Shown here one piece after another: positions 35,219-44,113 of a DNA stretch of 64,000 bases (the stretch's first letter is position 1; every line of letters begins with the position of its first letter). A program made the translations under genes and the position numbers. The stretch is from Polyangium mundeleinium (GTDB lineage: Bacteria > Myxococcota_A > Polyangia > Polyangiales > Polyangiaceae), in NCBI RefSeq assembly GCF_028369105.1, contig NZ_JAQNDO010000001.1:3874501-3938500 (forward strand), given 5' to 3'. The notes below the pieces were generated by a model. The model saw only the letters and a list, made by a program, of their open reading frames with translations. It had not been told where the DNA came from and did not search any database.

Positions 35219-35445
35219 ATGCAACCCAGCGCGCTCCTCGGCAACATGTTCTCGCTCCTGTCGAGTGGCCCCCGCGCAGCATTCCGCGCTCATCCATGGG
35301 TCGGGGTCCTCCCGCAGCTCATCCGCGATCCCTTGCGCCTGCTCGACGCGCTCGCGAGCGAGGCCCCGACGCGCGTCGTCCGGCTGAACGCGGCGCCGGC
35401 GCCCCCTCTACCTGCTCACCCGCCCGGAGCACGTGGAGCACATGC
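35219..35445 (+). pseudogene. cytochrome P450 5' fragment
   Basis: From ATG 35219 the translation resembles a cytochrome P450 N-terminus: FRAHPWVGVLPQLIRDPLRL, LDALASEAPTRVVRLNAAP. At about 35400 the frame must shift to continue LYLLTRPEHVEHM, the next conserved P450 stretch. Then the similarity ends and the leader of the RHS gene begins about 65 bp further. No haem-binding Cys region follows, so only ~75 of ~400 residues remain. The rest was probably lost when the toxin gene arrived. Confidence 0.6.
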
Positions 35446-35510
35446 CTCGACGGCCTCTTCTTCGTGCAATTCGGCAAGGGCGCGGCACGCGCCCCAGGAA
35501 AGGTTCGGGA

Positions 35511-38500
35511 ATGTTGTTTTCTAGTGCATCTCGGCATCGCGCCGCTCGCCTGGAACAGGCGAGCGCGAGCCGCTGCGTATCCCCTTCGACGAGGGGAGGT
35601 TTGCCGGGGCAGGCGCGCTCGACATGCTGGTTCGGGGCGATCCTGGCGCTTGGGCTCGTAGGGTGCCTGGCCGATACGGGTGACGCGTCCGGCCAGGCGG
35701 TCGCTCCCAGCGAAGAGGGCGTGACGTCCACCGACACGGCGGCCTTGGAGGCCACGGAGGATACGCGGACCTGTGCATCCGGCTTCGCCTACAGCTTTGC
35801 GTGCCACTCCATGCAGCCGACCAACGTCTGCCCCCAGGCGGGCACGGCGCCGTGCTCGCCCTACGAGAGCGACTACGATCCGGAATGCTCCATCGCGTCG
35901 TACGGGCAGCGCCAGGAGCACCTGACGCTCACGGGTTATTACAAGCAGGTCAAGGTCTGCACGCCGGACGAAGGGGGCGGACCGCCGGTGTGCGACTGGG
36001 AGCCGCAGGCCTTCCTGCACACGTCGTGCGCCGCGCACGCCGAGAGCGAGATCGCGCGGCTCTCGTACGGCGACGCGGCGATGGTGACATACACCGCGAA
36101 TCAGGGGCCCATCCTCGAGCATTACCCCACGAAGCCCTCGGCCAGCTGCGACATCACCTATGACGGATGGCTCTCCCTCGCGCGGCCCGTCCATGCGTCC
36201 TGCCGCCATGCGAACCACCCGCTGGCGCCCTCGTCCGAGTGCGGGACGGAGCTGCGAAGGAGCGCTCCAGGCTCCACCCTCGCACAGGCGAAGCAGGAGG
36301 CGCAGAGCGCCTGGGAGGTGCTGGGCGGCGTTGGGCCCGTCCCCCTGAGCACCGAGCCCTTCTGCCCGAGCGACCTGGGCACGCTGCCCACGGATCGGCA
36401 GAACGGCGAGACGCCGGGCGCCATCGAAGGTGCGGCCAGCGTCTCGCCCACCGGCGCAGCGCAGTACTCGATACCGCTCTGGGTGCCCGAAGGGCGCGCC
36501 GGGCTCGCGCCCGAGCTCGAGCTTTCCTACTCCAGCCAGGGCGGCAATGGCCTGCTCGGCGTGGGCTTCTCGCTCTCGGGCCTTTCGCAAATCACGCTCT
36601 GTCCCAAGACCATGGCGCAGGACGGCGAGGCGCAGGACGTACAGTTCAGCTCCGACGACCGTTTCTGCCTCGATGGCCAGCGGCTGGTCGCAGTCCATGG
36701 CCCCTACGGGGCCGACGGCACCGAGTACCGCCTGGAGAACAATCCTTTCACCAAGATCGTCGGCGTCGGCTCCTTCGGCGGCGTCGGGCCGGAGATGTTC
36801 CGCGCCTATCTGAAGGACGGGAACATTCTCACCTTCGGCGGCTCGGGCAAGTACCTCGGCGGCCTGCGCGTGACCGTCGCGCGCAGCAGCAGCGGGCCGG
36901 TCGAGTCGGTCGAAGGCGAGCATTACGCCTGGCCCGTGGCGCGCATGGAGGACCGCGCGGGCAACTACATCGACTACGACTACGCCACTTCGGTGGTCAA
37001 CGGCGCCGAGCTGTGGCCGACGCAGATCCGCTGGACGGGCAACACCGGCGCAGGACTCGCGCCGCAGCGTTCGGTGCGCTTCGTCTACGAGGAGCGCCCC
37101 GACATCCAGGAGAATTACGTCAACGGGCTGAAGATCCGCTCGCCGCGGCGCCTCAAGCGCCTGGAGATGTGGGGCCCGAGTCCCAACCAGCCCGCGCTCC
37201 TGCGCTCCTACGACTTCGCATACGCCAACACGTCCATCTCCGGCCTCAGCCAGCTGACGCAGGTGAAGGAGTGCGATGGCACCGGTGCCTGCAAGCGCCC
37301 CACCACGTTCGAGTGGACGCAGGGAAGCTGGGACTTCGAGCGGGAGGAGACGACGATCTCGCTCGACCCCTTCACCATCGGCTCCACCGAGGTCTCCTAC
37401 GTGGAGCTCTTCGCCGCGAAAACCGACCCGCTCAGGGGAGACCAGCTGATCCTCCACCGGAACGATGGGCGATGGGAGGTCGCCAGCTCCGTGTTCCAGG
37501 ATGAGGACCCCAACATCTCCGACGTGTCGCCGCGCTTCGTGGACACCGACGCGAGCGGCGGGGCCGAGATGTTCAAGGTCGCTGTCCCCGGGGGCGGCGG
37601 CGCCAAACGCTGGATGCGTTTCAATATTTTCAATGGTCAGATGGGGTGGGACGGCATGGACGGGGAGTCGTCCACCATGTGGCAGTCCTTCACCGAGCCC
37701 TATGACCCGCCCTTGTACTTCGCGGATCTCGAGGGCGATGGGCTGCCGGAGGCGCTGCGCATCGTCAAGACGCCCGAGGCGTTCATCTGGGCATTCCGAC
37801 CCAACACCCAAGGCACGCTGGGCGAGTACTTCCAGCTGCCGAGCCTCCGCGCTCCCTGGGCCAACGACGGGTTCGCGCAGGCGTATTCGGCGCACATCGA
37901 AGGCTCGAGCCGCACGTCGCTGCTGGTCGCCGAGAAGGACGCCTTTGCCGACGGCAAGAACTACCTGACTGCGCTGGAGCTGCGAGGCGGTAACCTGTGG
38001 CAGCATCCCACGACGCTCGAGGCCTTCACCGAGGGCCAGCCCAAGCCGCGCTACTGGTTCGCCGACATCAATGGCGACGGGCTCGCCGACGCGCTGCGCT
38101 TCACGCCGGAGGGCGGCGCGCCCGTGGTGCACATCAACACCGGCAACGGCTTCCGCGCCGGCGAGTCGCACTACATCGCGGTTGGCTACCAGGCGGGCCG
38201 CTTCTACCCGTGGCAGAAGCAGGATCCGCCGGGCATCTACACGGCAGATCTCAATTTCGACGGGAAGCAGGACGTGCTGATCGCACAGAAGTACCGGCCC
38301 GACGGCCAGTCGCGCGATCACTGGGTGATGATGCAGTCGACGCGCTACGGCTTCGAGGGGCGCATTCTCCTGGACGTGCCGCTCGGCGCCATCGGTCTGC
38401 CCTTCCTCGCCATGAATACGGCCAAGTTCGTCACGCTCGGAGATTTCAACAACGATGGGCTCACGGACATCCTCCAGTCCGAGACGGTGAACGGCTCTCG

Positions 38501-41500
38501 CCGCGTGGTGAAGTACCTGCGGAAGGGGCCGCGGCCCGACGTGCTCACGGCGGTGCGGGACGGCAACGGCGCGCGCGCCGAGTACAGCCACCAGACACGG
38601 CAGCAGACAGGTTTTGACGTCACCGCCGACTCGGGGTGGACGGTGAGGCAGCAGGCACCGGCTCCAACCTCGACGTCGGTGGTAAACGAGCTGCGCCTGG
38701 ATGACGGAAAGGGCGGCCTCAACCGCTATACTTACAGGTACAGCGGCGGGCGCATCGACCGCCTGCGCGGTTTCCTTGGCTACGTCACTCACACCGTGAC
38801 GGACGAGCAGACGGGCGCCATCGTCTATACCGTATACGACCTCTCCAGCTCGGCGCGCGTGGGCACCGCATACCCTCTGGCTGGCAAGCCCGTGTATTCG
38901 CGCAGCTGGGTGAAGCTAGAGACGGGCTGGACGCAGGTCACGGAGACCTCGACGCATTACGAGGTGACCCAGGAAGCGAACGGTCACGTCTTTTTCGCCT
39001 GGCCACAACACATCACGCGCGTCGACGTGCAGCTGCCGCCAGGGCAGACGCTCTCTGTGCCAAACTACTTTAGTCTTCATCCATCGTACAGCTGGCTGCC
39101 CGGGAGGATCCCGCCCCCCTTCATCGCAGGCGCCGTAATCACCACCGGAGCCGACGTGGAGCAGGTCTACGACGCCGACGGCAACCTCACCTCGAAGCTC
39201 ACCAAGGGCATGTACGGCGGGCAGTATACCGGCGAGGAGCAGCAGATCACGACGACCTTCAAGCCGAGGGACGCGGCGAACTGGCTCATCGGCCTGCCGG
39301 AGATGCGCTACACCACCCATCGCATGGACGCGAGCACGGCCGCGACGCGCACGGTCGGCTTCGACTACTATCCTACGGGCCTGCTGAAGACGGAGACGGT
39401 GGAGCCCTGGGGCCATCTGGACGCGTACCTGCGGACGGAGTACCAGCGCAATGCCTTCGGCCTGCCCATGCAGGTGACGGCCACCAATTTCAGGGGCCAG
39501 AGCCGTGCCGACTCCATTGGCTACGACAGCCTGGAGCAGATGTTCCCGACCACGGTCACCAACACGCTCGGGCACACGACATTGACCGAGTACCACCCGG
39601 GCCTCGGCGTGGTGACGGCAGAGACCTCGCCCAACGGGCTTCGCACCAAGTCGCAGTACGACGGCTTCGGCCGGCTACGCGTCGCCGACAGCCCTGACGA
39701 GGCGGACACCACGCTGCATTACGGCTGGGGCAGCGATGGCCTCGCCGAGATCCTCACGCAGCATGCCGACGGCAGCAGCAGCCTGCTGCGCCTCGATAAG
39801 CTCGGCCGCGAGGTGGAGACCCGCACGACCGGCTTCGATGGTCAGCCGGTGATCCAGCGCAAGGTCTACGATGCCCTCGGCCGGCGCACGGCTGTCTCCG
39901 TGCCACGCAGGAGCGACGAGCCCGAGCAGTTGACGAGCTTCGCTTATGACAAGCTCGGGCGCCTGCTTCTCGAAACGCATCCGGATGGCACCAAGGTCGA
40001 GCACGTGTACTCCATCGATCGCACGGACACGATCGACGCACGGAATGCCGTCTCCTATGTGCTCTACGACGCCGCAGGCCGCGTGGTGGAGAGCGCGGAA
40101 GGAGCCTTTGGAAGCGCGACCTTGCGGACCCGTTATGTCTACGCTCCCTTCAACCTGCCGAAGCAGGTCCAGATATTCGAGGGCGCGGAGGTGCGCCAGA
40201 CGAGCAAACTGGGGTACGACATCCTCGGCCGCCGCACGCTCCTCGAGGAGTATTATGGCGCCAGCGCCACCGCGGGCTACCGCGAGCAGTCGGTGTACGA
40301 GGACGGCCTCGGTCGGCGTGTGCGCGACATCAACGCCGAGGGGGAGACGATTTCCGACTTCGACGCGCTCGGGCGCATCGTGCACAAGGACAGCCCCGAC
40401 TTCGACGTCGACTACACCTGGGATAACGCGCCCGGCGCGGGTATCGGCCGCCTCGCCACGTACCTCAGCTTCGACGAGGGCGTGCGGGTGGACTACAGCT
40501 ACGACGCGTTCGGTCACCTGAGCCAGTCGTCCTGGGATGTGGCCGATCCGCTCGTCTCCGGCGCGCGCAACACGCACGTGGTCCATTATTCCTACGACGG
40601 GCTCGGCCGCCTGGCAGAGGTCGAGTACCCCGAGGTGCCGAACCACGCGCGCTTCTTCGCACGCTACGGCTACACCGACTTCGGCCACCTGAAGGAGGTG
40701 ACCGACGGCAGTGGCCAGCTGTTCTGGCGCGCCGAGGGGATCAACGCCCGCGGCCAGCTCACCGACGAGCGATTCGGCAATGACGTGACCTCGCATCGCG
40801 TCTTCGACCCGCTCCGACACGTGCTGCGTCAGATCAACACGCAGAACAGTGCGAACGAGGCTGTGCAGCAGCTCGGCTTCGACTTCGACGCGAATGGCAA
40901 CCTGACGCTGCGCACGGACGGCGTGGCCCAGCTGCACGAGAGCTTCGGGTACAACCCATCCCTCAATCGGCTCGAGAGCTGGTCGGTGGCGCCGCTGCAG
41001 GCGCCGGAGAGCCCCTTCGCGACGCACAACTTCCACTACGACGGGCTGGGCCGACTCTACGCCCGCGAGGTGCTCTTGGGCGACCCGGCCAAGGCGCTGA
41101 CGATCGACTACGACGGCTCCGGCGCGCACAACCCCTATGCGCCGATCAGCTCCAACCTCGGCAGCTACGACTATGACGGCAACGGCAACCAGATCGAGGG
41201 GCCGCAGCGCCACGTAGACTACACCGCGTTTGGCCTGCCCCGGCAGATCAGCACCTGGACCACGACCACCCGTTATCACTACGGTCCCGGGAACAAGCGC
41301 CTGCTGAAGAACGCGAGCAGCGGCGAGGTGACGACGTACATCGAGGACCTCTACGAGCGGCGGTATCGGACCGACGCGGTCGCGCACGTCTTCCACGTGC
41401 TGGCGGGCGGCCGCACCGTGGCCGAGGTGGTCTGGAAGGAGCAGGGCGGCAGCATCCTCGACGAGGAGGTCAACTACCTGCACGACGATCACCTGGGCTC

Positions 41501-43406
41501 GCCAGCAGCGATCACCGACGAATCGGGCGCGGTCAAGGAGTACCTGCGCTTCGACCCATTCGGCGCGCGCGCCGACGTCGACAATCCCGCGCTGCCCGCA
41601 GGCGCGGTCGCCAGCGGTGACGTGCGCCAGGGCTTCACCGGGCACGAGATGGAGGACGAGCTCGGCCTCATCAACATGAAGGGGCGTATCTACGACCCGA
41701 AGAGTGGCCACTTCCTCAGCCGCGATCCGATGGTGCAGTCGCCCTTCAGCCCGTGGTCGTACAACCGCTACGCCTACGTCGGCTACAACCCGCTCTCGGT
41801 CACCGATCCCACCGGCTTCGCCGGCGATCCGACGCACGGCGGCGACCTTTGCTACCCCTCGTGTCCCACGGACTCTGGCGGCAGCGATCCCACGATCGGC
41901 ATCCCCATCCCCACCCCCTTCGGGGTCATCGTGATCACGGTGTCGCTCGACGTCGGCTCGGGTGGTGGCTCGAATGGCCCCAGCCGAGGCGGTCGCTCGC
42001 CTCAACGCGCCGACGAGAACGGCGGCATGGCGACCGAGGATGCCGAGCCCACGCGGGGCGGGCAGTCCAATGGCGGCGACCCTCGGTCCGGGTGGCAAAA
42101 GTTCAAGGACGGCCACTACGTCGGCACCGGCTTCGGCGAGGACGCGGCCATGTATTATGCCAACCTGACGACCGATCCCGACGCCACGGTCGGCGATCTC
42201 GTCGTCGGCTGGACCGGTGGGCTCTTTGCCTCGCTCTGGACGCGGGACACCTACTTCGATACCGCTTCCACGCTCATGACGGCCGGGGGGCTCAACAACC
42301 TCCTCAAGAATGCAGCAAAGGGCGCGTCAGAGGGGTTGCTCTCGACGTGCAAGGGCGGAAAATGCGCGGATTTGATCAACTGCTTCGTCGCCGGGACGCC
42401 CATCCTGACGCCGGACGGTGCCCGCGCCATCGAGAGCCTCCAAGCGGGCGAGATCATCGTCTCGCGGGATACCGAGACACCTCCGGGAGAGTGGCAGTCC
42501 CCCTCGGCGGTCGCGATCCTCAGCGAAGCGCGCCGGAGCGACGCCGCCGACCGACCCTTCGATGGCGAGGCGCGTACGCCGAGCTTCGACGACGTCGTCT
42601 GGGTGCTTGCGCATGAAGGGCACCGGGCGTCACACGTGGTCCTGCGGGAGGTTCGCGCCGGCGCGCGGGTGGCCTTCCAAGGACGTGTCTACGAGACGCG
42701 GCGCAGCGGCAAGGGCCTGGAGATCCGGGCGACGGGCGAGACGCTGCAGCGCATCCGGCAGACCATGCGACACGGTGCCACGCGCCTGGTCGAGCTGACC
42801 GTGCGGACCTCGCGGGGCGAGCACCGGCAGGTGGGCACGGCGGAGCACCCGTTCTACGTGCCGGCGCGCCGCGCCTTCCTCGCCATGACCGAGCTACAGC
42901 CGGGGATGGCCCTGCTCGGTGAGGGTGGCCAGCTGGTCGAGGTCGTCGCGGTGCAGCCGCGAGCGACTTCGGACGAGGTCTTCAACTTCGAGGTCGAGGG
43001 GACGCACACGTACTTCGTGTGTGACGGCGCGGCGTCCAGCTGCGAGCTGGTGCACAACGACTGCGCGCCCAAGCCCGGAGTGACCCAGATGTACACGCCG
43101 AAACCTAATGGCGTACCACGCCAGTGGACGCCCTCCGGACGCCAGCTCATCGAGGAGCCTGCGGTTTCCAAGGCGCTCGACAAGCTCCGTCCAGAGGTGC
43201 GCCAAGGCGTTGATGATGCGCTCGAGATGCTCGCCTTCGACAAGCCCGGGCTGAATCAGCACGCGCTGGGAGGTAACCGAGCAGGGCAGTGGGCCATGGA
43301 TATTCGGGGCACGGGCGCGGGGCGCGGAGCCGGTCGTATCATCTACGAATACCTCAAGGACGGGTCCATCAGGCTCGTCGAGGTGCTGACCAAGCACAAC
43401 TACTGA
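35511..43406 (+). CDS. RHS/TcdB-type polymorphic toxin lipoprotein with HINT and RelE-like tip
   Basis: 2631 residues from ATG with AGGAAAGG upstream. A lipobox-like site (ILALGLVGC) puts the lipid Cys at residue 52. A Cys-rich leader domain (60-290) is followed by a SpvB/TcdB-N-type region from ~303 (TGAAQYSIPLWVPEGRAGLA) and FG-GAP/VCBS-like repeats (FADIEGDGLPEAL, FADINGDGLADALR, GDFNNDGLTDI). YD/RHS repeats then run to the core end DELGLINMKGRIYDPKSGHF (~2049). A HINT autoprotease (2291-2516) starts CFVAGTPILTPDG and ends TYFVCDGAASSCELVHN. The last ~115 residues resemble RelE/BECR ribonucleases (GQWAMDIRGTGAGRGAGRII, ending VEVLTKHNY). It likely encapsulates and releases a toxin against neighbours. 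No intact immunity gene follows. Confidence 0.88.
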   Translation: MLFSSASRHRAARLEQASASRCVSPSTRGGLPGQARSTCWFGAILALGLVGCLADTGDASGQAVAPSEEGVTSTDTAALEATEDTRTCASGFAYSFACHSMQPTNVCPQAGTAPCSPYESDYDPECSIASYGQRQEHLTLTGYYKQVKVCTPDEGGGPPVCDWEPQAFLHTSCAAHAESEIARLSYGDAAMVTYTANQGPILEHYPTKPSASCDITYDGWLSLARPVHASCRHANHPLAPSSECGTELRRSAPGSTLAQAKQEAQSAWEVLGGVGPVPLSTEPFCPSDLGTLPTDRQNGETPGAIEGAASVSPTGAAQYSIPLWVPEGRAGLAPELELSYSSQGGNGLLGVGFSLSGLSQITLCPKTMAQDGEAQDVQFSSDDRFCLDGQRLVAVHGPYGADGTEYRLENNPFTKIVGVGSFGGVGPEMFRAYLKDGNILTFGGSGKYLGGLRVTVARSSSGPVESVEGEHYAWPVARMEDRAGNYIDYDYATSVVNGAELWPTQIRWTGNTGAGLAPQRSVRFVYEERPDIQENYVNGLKIRSPRRLKRLEMWGPSPNQPALLRSYDFAYANTSISGLSQLTQVKECDGTGACKRPTTFEWTQGSWDFEREETTISLDPFTIGSTEVSYVELFAAKTDPLRGDQLILHRNDGRWEVASSVFQDEDPNISDVSPRFVDTDASGGAEMFKVAVPGGGGAKRWMRFNIFNGQMGWDGMDGESSTMWQSFTEPYDPPLYFADLEGDGLPEALRIVKTPEAFIWAFRPNTQGTLGEYFQLPSLRAPWANDGFAQAYSAHIEGSSRTSLLVAEKDAFADGKNYLTALELRGGNLWQHPTTLEAFTEGQPKPRYWFADINGDGLADALRFTPEGGAPVVHINTGNGFRAGESHYIAVGYQAGRFYPWQKQDPPGIYTADLNFDGKQDVLIAQKYRPDGQSRDHWVMMQSTRYGFEGRILLDVPLGAIGLPFLAMNTAKFVTLGDFNNDGLTDILQSETVNGSRRVVKYLRKGPRPDVLTAVRDGNGARAEYSHQTRQQTGFDVTADSGWTVRQQAPAPTSTSVVNELRLDDGKGGLNRYTYRYSGGRIDRLRGFLGYVTHTVTDEQTGAIVYTVYDLSSSARVGTAYPLAGKPVYSRSWVKLETGWTQVTETSTHYEVTQEANGHVFFAWPQHITRVDVQLPPGQTLSVPNYFSLHPSYSWLPGRIPPPFIAGAVITTGADVEQVYDADGNLTSKLTKGMYGGQYTGEEQQITTTFKPRDAANWLIGLPEMRYTTHRMDASTAATRTVGFDYYPTGLLKTETVEPWGHLDAYLRTEYQRNAFGLPMQVTATNFRGQSRADSIGYDSLEQMFPTTVTNTLGHTTLTEYHPGLGVVTAETSPNGLRTKSQYDGFGRLRVADSPDEADTTLHYGWGSDGLAEILTQHADGSSSLLRLDKLGREVETRTTGFDGQPVIQRKVYDALGRRTAVSVPRRSDEPEQLTSFAYDKLGRLLLETHPDGTKVEHVYSIDRTDTIDARNAVSYVLYDAAGRVVESAEGAFGSATLRTRYVYAPFNLPKQVQIFEGAEVRQTSKLGYDILGRRTLLEEYYGASATAGYREQSVYEDGLGRRVRDINAEGETISDFDALGRIVHKDSPDFDVDYTWDNAPGAGIGRLATYLSFDEGVRVDYSYDAFGHLSQSSWDVADPLVSGARNTHVVHYSYDGLGRLAEVEYPEVPNHARFFARYGYTDFGHLKEVTDGSGQLFWRAEGINARGQLTDERFGNDVTSHRVFDPLRHVLRQINTQNSANEAVQQLGFDFDANGNLTLRTDGVAQLHESFGYNPSLNRLESWSVAPLQAPESPFATHNFHYDGLGRLYAREVLLGDPAKALTIDYDGSGAHNPYAPISSNLGSYDYDGNGNQIEGPQRHVDYTAFGLPRQISTWTTTTRYHYGPGNKRLLKNASSGEVTTYIEDLYERRYRTDAVAHVFHVLAGGRTVAEVVWKEQGGSILDEEVNYLHDDHLGSPAAITDESGAVKEYLRFDPFGARADVDNPALPAGAVASGDVRQGFTGHEMEDELGLINMKGRIYDPKSGHFLSRDPMVQSPFSPWSYNRYAYVGYNPLSVTDPTGFAGDPTHGGDLCYPSCPTDSGGSDPTIGIPIPTPFGVIVITVSLDVGSGGGSNGPSRGGRSPQRADENGGMATEDAEPTRGGQSNGGDPRSGWQKFKDGHYVGTGFGEDAAMYYANLTTDPDATVGDLVVGWTGGLFASLWTRDTYFDTASTLMTAGGLNNLLKNAAKGASEGLLSTCKGGKCADLINCFVAGTPILTPDGARAIESLQAGEIIVSRDTETPPGEWQSPSAVAILSEARRSDAADRPFDGEARTPSFDDVVWVLAHEGHRASHVVLREVRAGARVAFQGRVYETRRSGKGLEIRATGETLQRIRQTMRHGATRLVELTVRTSRGEHRQVGTAEHPFYVPARRAFLAMTELQPGMALLGEGGQLVEVVAVQPRATSDEVFNFEVEGTHTYFVCDGAASSCELVHNDCAPKPGVTQMYTPKPNGVPRQWTPSGRQLIEEPAVSKALDKLRPEVRQGVDDALEMLAFDKPGLNQHALGGNRAGQWAMDIRGTGAGRGAGRIIYEYLKDGSIRLVEVLTKHNY

Positions 43407-44113
43407 TCCCTGTCCGATACCCTGCCGGAGGGCGTCGCCTCGCTCGAGGACGCCCTCCGGCAAGGCGCAGCGCTCGCAGGACGGCCGGTCGAGGCGTTCA
43501 CGGCTCGGTCCATCTCTCCTTCGAGGCGCGCCGGCTGGTGCAGTTTCGAGGTCGACAAGGGCGTCGCCGACTTCACGAGTCTCCATTTCACCAGCTGGTT
43601 TCTGCGCCCGACGATGACGATCGACGAGGTGGCCTCGGCGCTCGACGCCCGGGCCGTACCGTCATCGACGGGTGACCCGCTACGACGTGCCGCTGCTCGA
43701 ACTCGGCGAGCACGAAGGGCCTCGACGCGGTCGCCGGGGCGGAGGAAGCCCGCGCCGCGAAAGCCGTAGCGCGCGCAGGCGCGCATCGAGCCTGGGCTCC
43801 AGCGCGGAGAGCGCGACGAGCATTTCGTCGGTCGAGGGCACGCGCACCACGTCGCCCAGAGGTCGCCACGCACGCGGGGGCTTCGTGAAGACCATGGGGC
43901 GGGCCGCGAGGGGTTGCCGCCTCTCTCGCGGATGTGCCCACGAGCTCGATCCGAGGCTCGAGGTCGTCGGCAAGATGCTCGATCGGATGGACCGCCACGG
44001 TAGGGGGGTGGGCGACGCGACGGCGACGTGCTCGGCCTTGCAAACGATGGAAGTGGACTGCAAGCCTCCGGTCTTCGCGCGGGCGGTTCGGGCTCGCCCG
44101 AGCTCGCGGCCTC
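43407..44113 (+). pseudogene. scrambled region where an immunity gene is expected
   Basis: No intact gene in 707 bp. Right after the toxin stop, its own frame continues with strong third-position G/C and a protein-like string (EVDKGVADFTSLHFTSWFL, MTIDEVASALDARAV) until ~43665. A +1 shift gives VTRYDVPLLELGEHEG and another shift LDAVAGAEEARAAKAVA. No ATG, GTG or TTG start precedes the first piece. The minus strand also has coding-like pieces (VRVPSTDEMLVALSALEPRL, then YGFRGAGFLRPGD in another frame), so strand is uncertain. Best reading: a broken immunity gene, or sequence errors across one. Confidence 0.4.

Noticed and set aside
35319..38792. Minus-strand open frames of 1157 and 813 codons (also 39675-42116) opposite the RHS gene
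   Set aside because: No recognisable domains; RHS and FG-GAP repeats are clearly on the plus strand.
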